From NCBI GenBank assembly GCA_963807675.1, contig CAWECP010000003.1:372001-436000 (forward strand): a stretch of DNA of 64,000 nt, in the 5' to 3' direction. The stretch is from Bog-473 sp963807675. Lineage in GTDB: Bacteria; Actinomycetota; Acidimicrobiia; Acidimicrobiales; RAAP-2. Each line of letters starts with the position of its first letter. The first letter of the stretch is position 1. Below, piece after piece: positions 1-8,045 of this stretch. Both the position numbers and the translations under genes were made by a program. A model generated the notes under the pieces. That model saw only the letters and a program-made list of their open reading frames with translations, was not told where the DNA came from and made no database searches.

Positions 1-39
1 CCACGAGCCGGCGCCGACGACTGCCACCCGATCGCTCAT
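1..39 (-). CDS. gpsA: 5' end of NAD(P)+ glycerol-3-phosphate dehydrogenase (partial)
   Basis: Only the first 13 codons are present, running off the left edge. They read MSDRVAVVGAGSW, the start of a Rossmann fold (GxGxxG) as found at the N-terminus of GpsA, which makes sn-glycerol 3-phosphate for phospholipid synthesis. The identification leans on context: in mycobacteria gpsA lies head-to-head with the F420 gene fbiD/cofC, and the same divergent pair is seen here. Any other Rossmann-fold protein could start this way, so the name is moderately certain. Confidence 0.55.
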   Translation of the reverse strand, partial: MSDRVAVVGAGSW

Positions 40-91
40 GGTCCAAGAGACTACGACCGCCCAGCCCCGGTGCGGCCTCCGCACCCGCCCG

Positions 92-106
92 TACACTGTC
101 GCGGTG
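92..106 (+). promoter_or_regulatory. Candidate -10 element for leaderless cofC transcript
   Basis: TACACT at 92-97 fits the actinobacterial -10 pattern TANNNT and lies six bases before a GTG at 104. That spacing is typical of leaderless transcripts, where transcription begins at the start codon. No clear -35 is visible. This is inferred from spacing only. Confidence 0.3.
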
Positions 107-724
107 CCGAGGGCGACGCTGCCGGCCCCGTTCGGCTCGGATGCGGAGGACGTCCACCTCGGGCACGAGGTCGTCCTCATCCCCGTCAAGGCCTTCCACC
201 AGGCGAAGCGGCGGCTCGGGCCCGCCTTGGCCGACGCCGACCGTGTGCAGCTCGTGCAGGCCATGGCGACGCACGTGGTGTCCGCGTGCGTCCCCCTTCC
301 CGTCGCCGTCGTCTGTGACGACGAGGAAGTGGCCCGTTGGGCCTCCGACCTGGGTGCGCTCGTCATGTGGGAGCCCGGACAGGGTCTCAACGGCGCCGTG
401 CGCGCCGGTGTCGACCGCCTGGCGCGGGCGGGAACCAGCTGGGTGACCGTGGCCCACGGCGACCTGCCCCGGGCCAGCGGCCTCGGCGTCTTGCCGCCAT
501 TCGAGGGCGTGACCCTCGTGCCGGACCGGCGGGACGACGGCACCAACGTCTTGCGCCTGCAGGCGTCCACCGACTTCCGGTTCGCCTACGGGCCCGGTTC
601 CTTCCGGGCCCACCGGGCCGAGGCGACGCGGCTGGGGTTGCCCATCCGCGTGTTACGCAAGCCCGACCTGGCCTACGACGTGGATTGGCCGGCCGACGTG
701 GTCGAGCTCGGCACGCCCGCCTGA
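104..724 (+). CDS. cofC: 2-phospho-L-lactate / phosphoenolpyruvate guanylyltransferase (F420 biosynthesis)
   Basis: CofC/FbiD activates phospholactate or phosphoenolpyruvate with GTP, the first committed step of coenzyme F420 assembly in the cytosol. The nucleotidyltransferase fold is recognisable: an N-terminal IPVKAF with a following KRRL, a central GDLP metal-binding motif, and the family-typical DRRDDGTNVL. The reading frame is also open from an ATG at 38, but that codon would overlap the start of gpsA on the other strand. The GTG at 104 gives a protein of about 206 residues, the usual length, and follows a -10-like hexamer. A deazaflavin-dependent nitroreductase lies 4 kb away, consistent with an F420-making organism. 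The name is known as fbiD in mycobacteria. Confidence 0.88.
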   Translation: MPRATLPAPFGSDAEDVHLGHEVVLIPVKAFHQAKRRLGPALADADRVQLVQAMATHVVSACVPLPVAVVCDDEEVARWASDLGALVMWEPGQGLNGAVRAGVDRLARAGTSWVTVAHGDLPRASGLGVLPPFEGVTLVPDRRDDGTNVLRLQASTDFRFAYGPGSFRAHRAEATRLGLPIRVLRKPDLAYDVDWPADVVELGTPA

Positions 725-742
725 CCGGAACCGGACACGGAG

Positions 743-764
743 CCGGGGGCCCGAAGGCCCCCGG
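743..764. terminator. Bidirectional hairpin terminator
   Basis: A perfect 9-bp GC stem, CCGGGGGCC and GGCCCCCGG, closes on a CGAA tetraloop. It lies between two convergent genes (the cofC stop at 724 and the Lys/Ala-rich protein stop at 794), so it probably serves both. There is no strong T run, as is common in actinobacteria. Confidence 0.6.
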
Positions 765-793
765 TCTCACGTGTTCCGAATGGAACGAAGCGC

Positions 794-1201
794 CTAGCGA
801 CGAGCCGCCTTGCGGGCCGGGGCCCGCCTGACGGCCTTCTTGGCTGCGCTCGCACGCTTCTTGACGGCCTTGCGCGCGGTCGCCCGCTTCTTCGTCGCCG
901 TCTTCTTGACTGCGGTCGCCCGCTTCTTGACGGCCTTGCGTGCGGTCGCCCGCTTCTTGGTCGCCTTGCGAGCCGGAGCCCGCTTCTTGGTCGCCTTGCG
1001 AGCCGGAGCCCGCTTGGCGGCCTTCTTGGCCGGGGCCCGCTTCTTGGTCGCCTTGCGAGCCGGAGCCCGCTTGGCGGCCTTCTTGGCCGGGGTCCGCTTC
1101 GCTGCCTTGCGGGCCGGGGCCCGCTTGACTGCCTTCTTCGCCGGCGCCCGCTTCTTAGCGGCCTTTCGTGCCGGGGCCCTTCTTTTTGCGGCTACTGCCA
1201 C
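794..1201 (-). CDS. Lys/Ala/Arg-rich repetitive DNA-binding protein (histone H1-like, HupB-tail-like)
   Basis: The 135-residue product is built almost wholly of repeats such as APARKA, KKRAPA and KKRATARK, with no acidic residues and no globular domain. Such tails bind and compact DNA in eukaryotic H1, in bacterial H1-like proteins and in the C-terminal half of actinobacterial HupB. The HU fold that normally precedes this tail in HupB is absent: the protein starts with GTG at 1201 after a good ribosome site (GGGAGG, about 6 bases away). hupB is close to fbiD and gpsA in mycobacteria, so this gene may occupy the same ancestral place. Repetition also opens a long antisense frame, which is an artefact. 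Nucleoid association is an inference from composition. Confidence 0.7.
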   Translation of the reverse strand: MAVAAKRRAPARKAAKKRAPAKKAVKRAPARKAAKRTPAKKAAKRAPARKATKKRAPAKKAAKRAPARKATKKRAPARKATKKRATARKAVKKRATAVKKTATKKRATARKAVKKRASAAKKAVRRAPARKAARR

Positions 1202-1722
1202 AGGTGCACCTCCCTAGGAGCATGGTCACTGAATAGAGGTGCAGCCTGCGCCACGCCGGAGTCGACCACCCAACGTCGTGCGCACTGCCGCACCGGATTC
1301 ACTGTCTGATACGACGGATGACGCAACTGCAGGGACGCCAACGACGCTCCTGCGGCTCGACATGCCGCCTCTTGCGCCCGCCGTGCGACGTCGTGTTGAT
1401 GCGCCACTGGACGATGCGCGAACGCGTCGAAAGCGATTCCGACTTCTTCGCTTTGCGCGCCACGCGCCGTCGTGTCGCAGCACATATCAACCCTCCCTCG
1501 CACTTCGGGTACACCCATTCTTCTGTTGTCAACACGCTCAGGTCAAGCATTCTTTATTCGCGCGGTCATTTCGGCTTCGCATGTGACCTCCGTTTCAGCG
1601 CGTTCCACACACGCGATTGAGGGTCGTACTGCACTCGAACATGCCATCTCGCGTTCGTTCGTCGCTGTATTCGCCGATATGTCCTATGGATTTTTCTGTT
1701 CCCCAACGTAAACATCTCTGGC
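1202..1722. other. Gene-free region with lower GC and a dyad-like site
   Basis: About 520 bases between divergent genes. GC falls well below that of the flanking genes, especially from 1540 to 1720, which suggests regulatory or acquired DNA. Short open frames occur on both strands but none has a ribosome site or a recognisable protein. The left end carries the ribosome site of the Lys/Ala-rich gene. The right end carries a 12-base match (1677-1688) to a site upstream of the tad operon. Confidence 0.5.
1677..1697 (+). promoter_or_regulatory. Operator-like site related to the tad upstream sites
   Basis: ATATGTCCTATG at 1677-1688 is identical to the core of the site at 63854-63874. The right half continues as CTATGGA, matching the half-site TCCATAG in reverse. 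It ends about 25-35 bases before the start codon of the coupling-protein gene, so it could overlap that gene's promoter. The left half is poorly conserved. Confidence 0.35.
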
Positions 1723-3120
1723 ATGCAACGTGGCGATCATGCACATGTCGATGCAGCCGATCCGTGCCTGAATTCGATCGCTGCATTGCGCGAGATCCAC
1801 CGAAATGCGAGCCACAGCATCTATGTTGGAAGGGCCACGAACGGATGGATGTGGGCTGGCGACCAGCGCTCGACGCTGGTGCTGGGCCCACCTCGCTCTG
1901 GGAAGACATCTTCCCTGGTCATCCCCAATATTTTGCTGGCCGACGGAGCGGTGGTATCGACCTCCACCAAGCCCGACGTCATGCGCGCGACGGCGCCGTC
2001 GCGCGCCAGCGACGGTTGGGCGCTGCTCTACGACCCGAGTGGTGAAGTGGAATGCCCGCGCGGCGTCGAACGCGTGGGATGGTCACCACTGACCACGGCC
2101 TCGAGTTGGGACGCGGCGGTCGTGACGGCGGACGCCATGGTCCGAGCGAGCGGATCGGGCTCTCCCCACGCCGCGGAACGCCACTGGAACGAACGTGCGA
2201 GTGCGCTTCTCTCCACCCTCCTCCACGCGGCGGCGAAAGAGGGTCTGCCCATGGAGCGCGTGCTGAAGTGGATCGATCGCCATGATGGCGCCCCAGCCCT
2301 CGAAATTCTGTCGGCAGGCACGGAATCGGAGGGTCCGGCGCCAGATCTGCTGGCGGGGATCGTGGCCACGGACACGAGAGAGCAGTCCGGGATCTGGTCG
2401 ACTGCATCGGGGGTGCTGTCCGCGTACCGCACGCACGGAGCAATGGAGTCGACGAATGCCCCACCACTCGACCTCGCCACGTTCTGCTCCGGGGTGAACA
2501 CGCTCTACATCTGCTCGAGTGGCCGTCGACAGCTCCAGTTCGCACCTCTCGTGGTCGCGGTCATCGGCGACGTGCGCGACGCCGCCTACACCCGCTCTCG
2601 TGAGGGTCGGCCCGAGGCGCCCACGCTCCTGGCGCTCGACGAGGTGGCCAACATCGCCCCCATCCCGGACCTCCCGGCCATGGTGAGCGAGGGGGGCGGG
2701 CAGGGGCTGCTCACGTTGGCGTGCCTGCAGGACCTCTCGCAGGCCCACAGCCGGTGGCCCACGGAGTCGCGAGGGTTCCTCTCGCTGTTCGGCACCACGG
2801 TGGTGCTGCCCGGTATCGCCGACACCGCCACGTTGAGGGACCTGAGCGCGCTGGCGGGCGACCACGACGTGGCGACGACCTCGGTCAGCCGCTCGGTCGG
2901 CCCGTGGGGCCGCATCCGGCCCTCGACCTCTGTCGGGTCGCATCGGCAACCGCGCCTGCCGGTCGACGCCGTCGCGCGCGGCACGCCCGGCCACGCGCTC
3001 GTGCTCGGGCCCGACAAGTCGGTCGACTCGGTCCGGCTCACCCCGGCGCACACGCATGCGCCCTGGCGCGAGCTGACCTCCGCGGCGCGCCAGCTGTCGC
3101 TCGAACCGCGCGGTCGCTGA
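1723..3120 (+). CDS. VirD4/TraG-type conjugative coupling protein (type IV secretion ATPase)
   Basis: Type IV coupling proteins are hexameric ATPases that hand a relaxase-DNA complex to the conjugation channel at the inner membrane. This 465-residue protein has a Walker A motif (GPPRSGKTSS) near residue 50, then IPNILLADGAVVSTSTK as in TraG/VirD4, and a Walker B region LLALDEVANIAP near residue 305 followed by the family-typical GGQGLLTLACLQDLSQ. There is no N-terminal membrane domain, so it resembles the soluble coupling proteins of small actinobacterial elements. The start is the ATG at 1723; no strong ribosome site precedes it. It is convergent with a relaxase gene, and no channel genes (VirB4, VirB6) are present, pointing to a mobilisable remnant. 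Confidence 0.85.
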   Translation: MQRGDHAHVDAADPCLNSIAALREIHRNASHSIYVGRATNGWMWAGDQRSTLVLGPPRSGKTSSLVIPNILLADGAVVSTSTKPDVMRATAPSRASDGWALLYDPSGEVECPRGVERVGWSPLTTASSWDAAVVTADAMVRASGSGSPHAAERHWNERASALLSTLLHAAAKEGLPMERVLKWIDRHDGAPALEILSAGTESEGPAPDLLAGIVATDTREQSGIWSTASGVLSAYRTHGAMESTNAPPLDLATFCSGVNTLYICSSGRRQLQFAPLVVAVIGDVRDAAYTRSREGRPEAPTLLALDEVANIAPIPDLPAMVSEGGGQGLLTLACLQDLSQAHSRWPTESRGFLSLFGTTVVLPGIADTATLRDLSALAGDHDVATTSVSRSVGPWGRIRPSTSVGSHRQPRLPVDAVARGTPGHALVLGPDKSVDSVRLTPAHTHAPWRELTSAARQLSLEPRGR

Positions 3121-4513
3121 CTCGAGCGCGACAGGCCGAGCTCGACGCGCACCGGCTCCCGCTCCTGCCGCCCGAGCCGAGCCCGCGCCTCGTCGACGGC
3201 GCGCGTGGTGCGGAGGTGGTCGGCCAGGCGGGCCGGCGGGAGCGCGGCCAGGTTGGCCCGCGTGCCGTCGATTCCGAGCGGCTCGGCGGCGCGCCCGACG
3301 TCCCACCGCTCGCGGTAGCCGTCGATGGCCCGGGCGGCGCTCAACCAGACCTCGTGGTCGCCGGGGTCGACGGGGCGCGGGCCGAGCGCCCGCAGGACGT
3401 GATTGCCCGGCCCGACGAGCGCGGCGCTGGTGCACCGGTTCGGCCACCCCGACGGCGTCCGGACCCGCCGGGGGCACCCACGCCGCCGCCAGGTGTTCCA
3501 GCCCGTCCGCCGTGGCACCGGTGCGGGCTGCGGCGGCGAGCGCCTCCACGACGTCGCGCCGGTGGGCCCCGCCGTGGGGCGTCACCGAGATCACGGCGCC
3601 GTAGCGGTGCTCGTCCAGACGGGGCCGCGACTCCGTCGCCCTCCCGAGGACCGAGCTCAGGTCGGGTGGCGCGATGGCCGAAGCCCGTCGGCCCCACGCC
3701 CTCGCCAGGTCCGGATAGGGGACGCCCGTCGCCTTGGCCGGCCGCGTCGACGCCCAGCTGATGCGACCGGCCCGGGCCGAGTGGCCGCCGACCTCGTGCA
3801 GCCGGCGGCGGATGTCGGCCGCCCGGGACGAGAACTCGCCGAGGAAGCGCCGGCGCGAGGCCAGCGATCTCGGGCCGCCCCGAGGAGTTCGTCCAACGGA
3901 CCCCGAGCGTGTCCGTCAGTGCCGTGCGCAGGTGGGCCTCGTACACGGCGGACGCGGCTCGGCGGTGGGCATCGAGGCCGCGCCAGTCGCAGGCGCTCCA
4001 GCGCCCGTCGACTCCGTGCACGAGGTTGGCCATCACGACGTGTGCATGCACGTGCGGGTCGCCGTTGCGGTTCACCCCGTGCGTGAAGAGTCCGGCCGCC
4101 GCACCCGACGTGGGCAGGACGACGCGGTCCTCACCCGAGCGGCGCCGGGCGGTGACCCCGTGCACCTCCAGATAGGACAGCGCACCCGCGACGGCGTCGG
4201 CGTGGCGGGCGACGACCTGCCGTGCCGTGTCCGGGCCGCCGAGGGCGAAGAGCACGCTGACCGATTTTGGCGCGCTAAAGGTGAGATCGAAAGCAGTGAC
4301 CTGGACGCGCGTCGACCCGATCGGCTGCCCGGTGCGGGGGTGGCGGCCGTCGAGGAGCTGCCGGAACGAGTCGGGATCGAGCGGGCCGTCGAGCCCCATG
4401 GCGTGGGCGGCCGTGCCCGCCCAGCGTTGGAGGTGGGACACGGGCAGCTCGGGCGCCAGATCGGCCAGGTAGTAGTCGGCGCCGCCCCGGCGCACTCCGT
4501 GGATCCCGAGCAT
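3121..4513 (-). pseudogene. MobF/TrwC-type relaxase, frameshifted
   Basis: The protein starts MLGIHGVRRGGADYYLADLA, the usual MobF start, followed by FDLTFSAPKSVSVLFAL and the metal-binding three-histidine motif DPHVHAHVV, which nick DNA at oriT. The frame breaks near 3870, resumes in another frame through about 3470 (residues such as RRDVVEALAAAARTGAT), then shifts again into a frame reading SAARAIDGYRERWDVG and LPPARLADHLRTTRAVDEARARLG. No stop follows near 3121, and the frame runs antisense into the coupling-protein gene. The helicase half of TraI-like relaxases is absent. The gene is either decayed or carries sequence errors; catalytic motifs are intact. Confidence 0.75.
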
Positions 4514-4624
4514 CCGATTCCCCTTGTCGACATGGCGCCGTGCGCGTGATGTCGAGAGAACGGTCGCTGGACGAGCCCGGGGCGGACGTCTTCGGCTACT
4601 CCATCGTGCGGGACGAGCAGTGCC

Positions 4625-5050
4625 CTAACTGCTGGTCTCGACCCGCCGTAGCTCGACGACGGGGATGATCCGGTCCGTCGACTTCTCGTAGTCGGCGAAA
4701 CCGGGCATTCTGATCTTCTGCTCCTCCCAGATGGGCTCCCGCTCGGGGCCCACGACGGGTGTGGCGACGGCGTCGAAGCGTTCCTCCCCGAACTCGACCT
4801 CCACCTCCGGATGGGCGAGCACGTTGTGGTACCAGTCGGGATTCGACGGCGCCCCACCTTTGGAGGCGAAGACGTACAGGACGTCGCCCTTGGGCAGGGT
4901 GGCCAGGGGGTTCACCCGTTTCTGGCCGGACTTGGCGCCCGTCGTGGTCAACAGGACCAAGGGAGCGCCGGCGAATTGGCCGCCGACGGCTCCCTTGTTG
5001 GTGCGGAACTCTTCGATGATCCCTCGGTTGAAATCGTTCATCCGGCTCAT
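4625..5050 (-). CDS. Deazaflavin (F420)-dependent nitroreductase family protein
   Basis: The 141-residue product belongs to the Ddn/FDOR-A split beta-barrel family, which uses reduced F420 to reduce quinones, nitro compounds or unsaturated carbonyls. Family features are NDFNRGIIEEFRTNKGAVGG at the N-terminus, LLTTTGAKSGQKRVNPLA in the middle (cofactor phosphate contact), and a GAPSNPDWYHNVLAHP segment, all typical. Length is normal for the family. It lies between the relaxase remnant and pafBC. The natural substrate cannot be told from sequence; menaquinone reduction is one known role in mycobacteria. Confidence 0.88.
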   Translation of the reverse strand: MSRMNDFNRGIIEEFRTNKGAVGGQFAGAPLVLLTTTGAKSGQKRVNPLATLPKGDVLYVFASKGGAPSNPDWYHNVLAHPEVEVEFGEERFDAVATPVVGPEREPIWEEQKIRMPGFADYEKSTDRIIPVVELRRVETSS

Positions 5051-5105
5051 GCGCCCGACGCTACAGGTGTGATCCCGACGCTCGATCGGTCGTGCGGTGG
5101 CGGGC

Positions 5106-7043
5106 TCAGACCCGGTAGCGGGTGAGCACCTTCCGGGCAGCCTCTCCCACCAGCCCGGTGAGCTCGGGCGGGCTGACCACGCGGGCCGCCGGGCCGAGCT
5201 GCAGCAAGAGGCGCTCGAACCAGGCCATCCCGGTCACGTCGAGCACCACGTCGGTGACGGTGCCGTCGTCGTCCCGGTGCAGGGCGCGCACCGGCACGGA
5301 CTCGGCCACCCACTGGGCAGCGGGACCGAGCCGGAGGTGGACCTCGAGCGCGCTGGGGCCAGGCAGGTACATGTCCTCGAGCGGCCGGGGACGGGGTGCG
5401 TCCGTCGAGACCGCCTCGTCGAGCTGGACGGCCCGCCCGATCCGGTCCACCCGGAACCGCCGCATGTCGCCCGCCCGGCGGCAGTACGCGTCGAGATACC
5501 AGTGACCGTCGACGGTGACCACCTGCACCGGCTCGACCGTGCGCGTCGTCAGCTCGTCGCGTGAGGCGGAGAGGTACTCGATTTCGAGGGCGCGGCCGGC
5601 GTCGAGCGCGTTGCGGATCACGGAGAGGTTCGCCGGCGCGTCGACGTCGAGCCCGACCGCCTCACGGGACCCGAGCGCGGCGTCCAGTTTGGCCAAGGCG
5701 CGACGGAGCGCGTCGTCGTCGGAGCCCGGGACGGCCAGGAGCAGCCGCGCCGAAGCGGCCACCGCGAAGCCCTCGGTCGGGGTGAGGCGGCGGGGGCGGG
5801 CGTACTCCTTGGGCAGGAAGGCCCGCACCGAGTGCTCGGACACCTCTATCTCCATGAGCGTGTCGGGCGTGTAGGGCGGCGTGCCGCAACAGGCGGCCAG
5901 CTCCAGCTCGGCCACCAGCTCCTGCTCGTCCATGCCGAAGCGCTGGGCGATCTCGGCGGTGGGAGCCTCGCCCACCTGGGCCAGCCAACCCACCACGGCC
6001 AGGAGGCGGCGCAGCCGGCGGCTCGTCTCGGCTCCCGGCGCGGCACGCGACGGCGAATCCGCGGTGGCGACAGGCGTGTCCGGCTTCTTGGCGTCACCGG
6101 GAAGCGGCGGCAGGGGCTGGGCGAGGACCTCGAGCCAGGCGACCATGTCGTCTCGGAACACAGACGGTTCCATGATCACGGCGTGGTCGAGGAGGCCGAG
6201 CACCCACGAGCGGATGGAGACGAACGAGGACACGCCGAGCACCAGATCGACGGAGCCGTTGTCGTGCCGGGCCACCACCTTGTCCTCCCCCACCTCGTCG
6301 GCCACCCGACGCGAGAGCGGGGCGTCGACACGGACGCGCATTTCGACGCGATCCTCGCCCTCGGCCTGCCACGGCTCGTCCGGCAGCGCCGCCTCCACGT
6401 CGATGTCCCCGGGGACGACCACGTCACCGAGCTCGGAGCGGGTCACGTCGCCTTCGATCCGGTCCACCCGGAACGTGCGCACGGCGTCGCGATCGACGTC
6501 GAACGCGACCAGGTACCAGTGCCCGAAGCGGAACCAGAGCCCGACGGGCGCGACGTGACGCCGCTCGCCGCGGTAGGAGAACGACGCCGCGGCACGCGTG
6601 CGGACCGCCTCGAACAGCTCGATGAGGGCCGCCGGAGGGACGAGGGCAGCAATGGGGCGGACGTCACCCAGGCCGGCCGCTCCCAACTTGAGCAAGGCAT
6701 CTCGACCACTAGGATCGCCGAGGTGGACGCCGGCGACGGCGAGGTGGAGCGCGACCTGCTCGTCGGGGTCGAGGTCCAGGTCGGGCAGGTAGAACGACTC
6801 GCGATCGATGCGATATCCGTATTGCTCGTGGCCCGGCAGCCGCTGCGTGAGCACCGGGATGCCCTCGTCACGGAGCAGGCGCTTGTCCCGCTCGAAGGCC
6901 TGGCGGCGGGCGGCGTGCTCGACCGGGTACCCCGGGACCTGATGCGCGATGGCGTCGAGCGTCAACGGCTGCGCCGCCTCCAGCAGCACGAGCACGAGGT
7001 CGGTGACGCGTTCGAGCCGGTCGAGCTTGGGGGGAGCCTCCAT
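5106..7043 (-). CDS. pafBC: Fused PafB-PafC WYL-domain transcriptional regulator
   Basis: PafB and PafC form the activator of the RecA-independent DNA damage response in actinobacteria. Here both are joined in one 645-residue chain, about twice the length of a single subunit. Each half has an N-terminal winged helix (the first around residues 8-75, KLDRLERVTDLVLVLLEA; the second starting near residue 335, RRLRRLLAVVGWLAQVG) and a WYL domain with the signature GHWYLVAFDVDRDAVRTFRVDRI and, in the second half, GHWYLDAYCRRAGDMRRFRVD (motifs here quoted in part). The WYL fold senses a ligand, probably single-stranded DNA. Fused forms are known in several actinobacteria. It is divergent from the ctaG-like gene with only 29 bases between them. 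Confidence 0.85.
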   Translation of the reverse strand: MEAPPKLDRLERVTDLVLVLLEAAQPLTLDAIAHQVPGYPVEHAARRQAFERDKRLLRDEGIPVLTQRLPGHEQYGYRIDRESFYLPDLDLDPDEQVALHLAVAGVHLGDPSGRDALLKLGAAGLGDVRPIAALVPPAALIELFEAVRTRAAASFSYRGERRHVAPVGLWFRFGHWYLVAFDVDRDAVRTFRVDRIEGDVTRSELGDVVVPGDIDVEAALPDEPWQAEGEDRVEMRVRVDAPLSRRVADEVGEDKVVARHDNGSVDLVLGVSSFVSIRSWVLGLLDHAVIMEPSVFRDDMVAWLEVLAQPLPPLPGDAKKPDTPVATADSPSRAAPGAETSRRLRRLLAVVGWLAQVGEAPTAEIAQRFGMDEQELVAELELAACCGTPPYTPDTLMEIEVSEHSVRAFLPKEYARPRRLTPTEGFAVAASARLLLAVPGSDDDALRRALAKLDAALGSREAVGLDVDAPANLSVIRNALDAGRALEIEYLSASRDELTTRTVEPVQVVTVDGHWYLDAYCRRAGDMRRFRVDRIGRAVQLDEAVSTDAPRPRPLEDMYLPGPSALEVHLRLGPAAQWVAESVPVRALHRDDDGTVTDVVLDVTGMAWFERLLLQLGPAARVVSPPELTGLVGEAARKVLTRYRV

Positions 7044-7072
7044 CGGTCAGAGCCTACGGCGGCGGCTGCGCC

Positions 7073-7945
7073 ATGATCGCCGCCGCCCATCCGTTCGACT
7101 GGCACCTGCATCTGGTCTGGCTGCTGGTCTTCCCGGTGCTCGTCGGCGCCTACCTGTGGGCGACGCGTCGGCCCGAGTGGCGGGCGACCGGGCGCCAGAA
7201 GGTCCTCTTCGTCGTCGGCATGGTGGTGCTGGTGGCCGCGGTGACCTGGCCGCTCGGCGACCTGGCCGCCCACTGGCTGCTCATGGCGCTCGTCCTCCAG
7301 CGGCTGCTGCTGACCCTGGCCGTGCCGCCGCTGCTCGTCCTCGGCACGCCCCGGCCGTTGCTGGCGCGGCTGACCCGCCCGGCGGCGCTGGACGCGATGC
7401 TGCGGGTGGCCGTGCGGCCGCTGCCGGCGGTGGCCATCGTGACCGTGGTGGCCGTGGCCACACTGACCACGGGCGCGGTGAGCCTGGCCGCTCGTTCCGA
7501 CGCGGCCCGGGTGGTCATAGAGCTGGTGGTCCTGGCCTCGGGGTTCGTGCTGTGGGCGCCCGTCCTGAGCGAGTTCCCCGGGGCGCCCCGGCTCTCCTCC
7601 ATGGGGCGGGGCGGCTACCTGATCGTGCAGTCGATCGTGCCCAGCTTCCTGTCGATCGTGTGGATCTTCGCCCGGCACTCCCTCTACCCGCCCTTCACCC
7701 ACAACGGCACGGTGGTGGGGCTGTCCCCGCTGCTGGACCAGCAGCTGGCCGGCTTCCTGGCCAAGCTGAGCACCATCGCCGTGCTGTGGACGGTGGCGTT
7801 CGTGATCATGATGCGGTCCCAGGGGGCGGACGACGCCGGCGGGGACGGCGAGCCGCTCGTGTGGTCCGACGTGGAGCGGGAGATCGAGCGGGCAAACCGG
7901 CGCGAACGGCGCCAGGGGTCGCCGGGGCCGCCGGCGACCCGGTGA
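7073..7945 (+). CDS. ctaG: Caa3-type CtaG-like cytochrome c oxidase assembly membrane protein
   Basis: The 290-residue membrane protein has about seven hydrophobic segments, beginning HLHLVWLLVFPVLVGAYLW, and the conserved histidine pattern of the caa3_CtaG family: H in the first helices, HWLLMALVLQRLLLTLAVPPLL, and a later HSLYPPF. Family members insert copper into the CuB centre of haem-copper oxidases. The C-terminus is a short cytoplasmic tail rich in Arg and Glu. It starts with ATG at 7073. No oxidase genes are in the window, so the name rests on the family. Confidence 0.8.
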   Translation: MIAAAHPFDWHLHLVWLLVFPVLVGAYLWATRRPEWRATGRQKVLFVVGMVVLVAAVTWPLGDLAAHWLLMALVLQRLLLTLAVPPLLVLGTPRPLLARLTRPAALDAMLRVAVRPLPAVAIVTVVAVATLTTGAVSLAARSDAARVVIELVVLASGFVLWAPVLSEFPGAPRLSSMGRGGYLIVQSIVPSFLSIVWIFARHSLYPPFTHNGTVVGLSPLLDQQLAGFLAKLSTIAVLWTVAFVIMMRSQGADDAGGDGEPLVWSDVEREIERANRRERRQGSPGPPATR

Positions 7946-7997
7946 CCACGTTGACGGTTGGCTGTCGCCGCCTCCGCCGGAGCACAATGGTGGTCTA

Positions 7998-8031
7998 TGG
8001 GTATGGGTATGGTATGTTTGGGTATGGGTAG
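7998..8031. repeat. Imperfect GGGTAT hexamer tract
   Basis: Copies of GGGTAT, partly broken (GGTAT and GTTTGGGTAT), fill the short gap between ctaG and the methyltransferase gene. It is AT-richer than its surroundings. It lies 15-48 bases before the next start codon, so changes in copy number could alter promoter spacing. It is one of several hexamer tracts in the window. Confidence 0.6.
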
Positions 8032-8045
8032 CGCGGTGATGGTCC

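Noticed and set aside
810..1217. Long open frame antisense to the Lys/Ala-rich gene
   Set aside because: It mirrors the repeats of the real gene (Ala/Arg/Phe-rich), has no ribosome site and resembles no protein.
1226..1620. Several 80-115 residue frames in the 1.2-1.7 kb gap
   Set aside because: They overlap on both strands, have no family features and poor third-position GC bias.
2083..3594. 503-residue frame antisense to the coupling protein
   Set aside because: Only its first 40 residues, upstream of the coupling-protein gene, belong to the relaxase; the rest is low-complexity antisense sequence.
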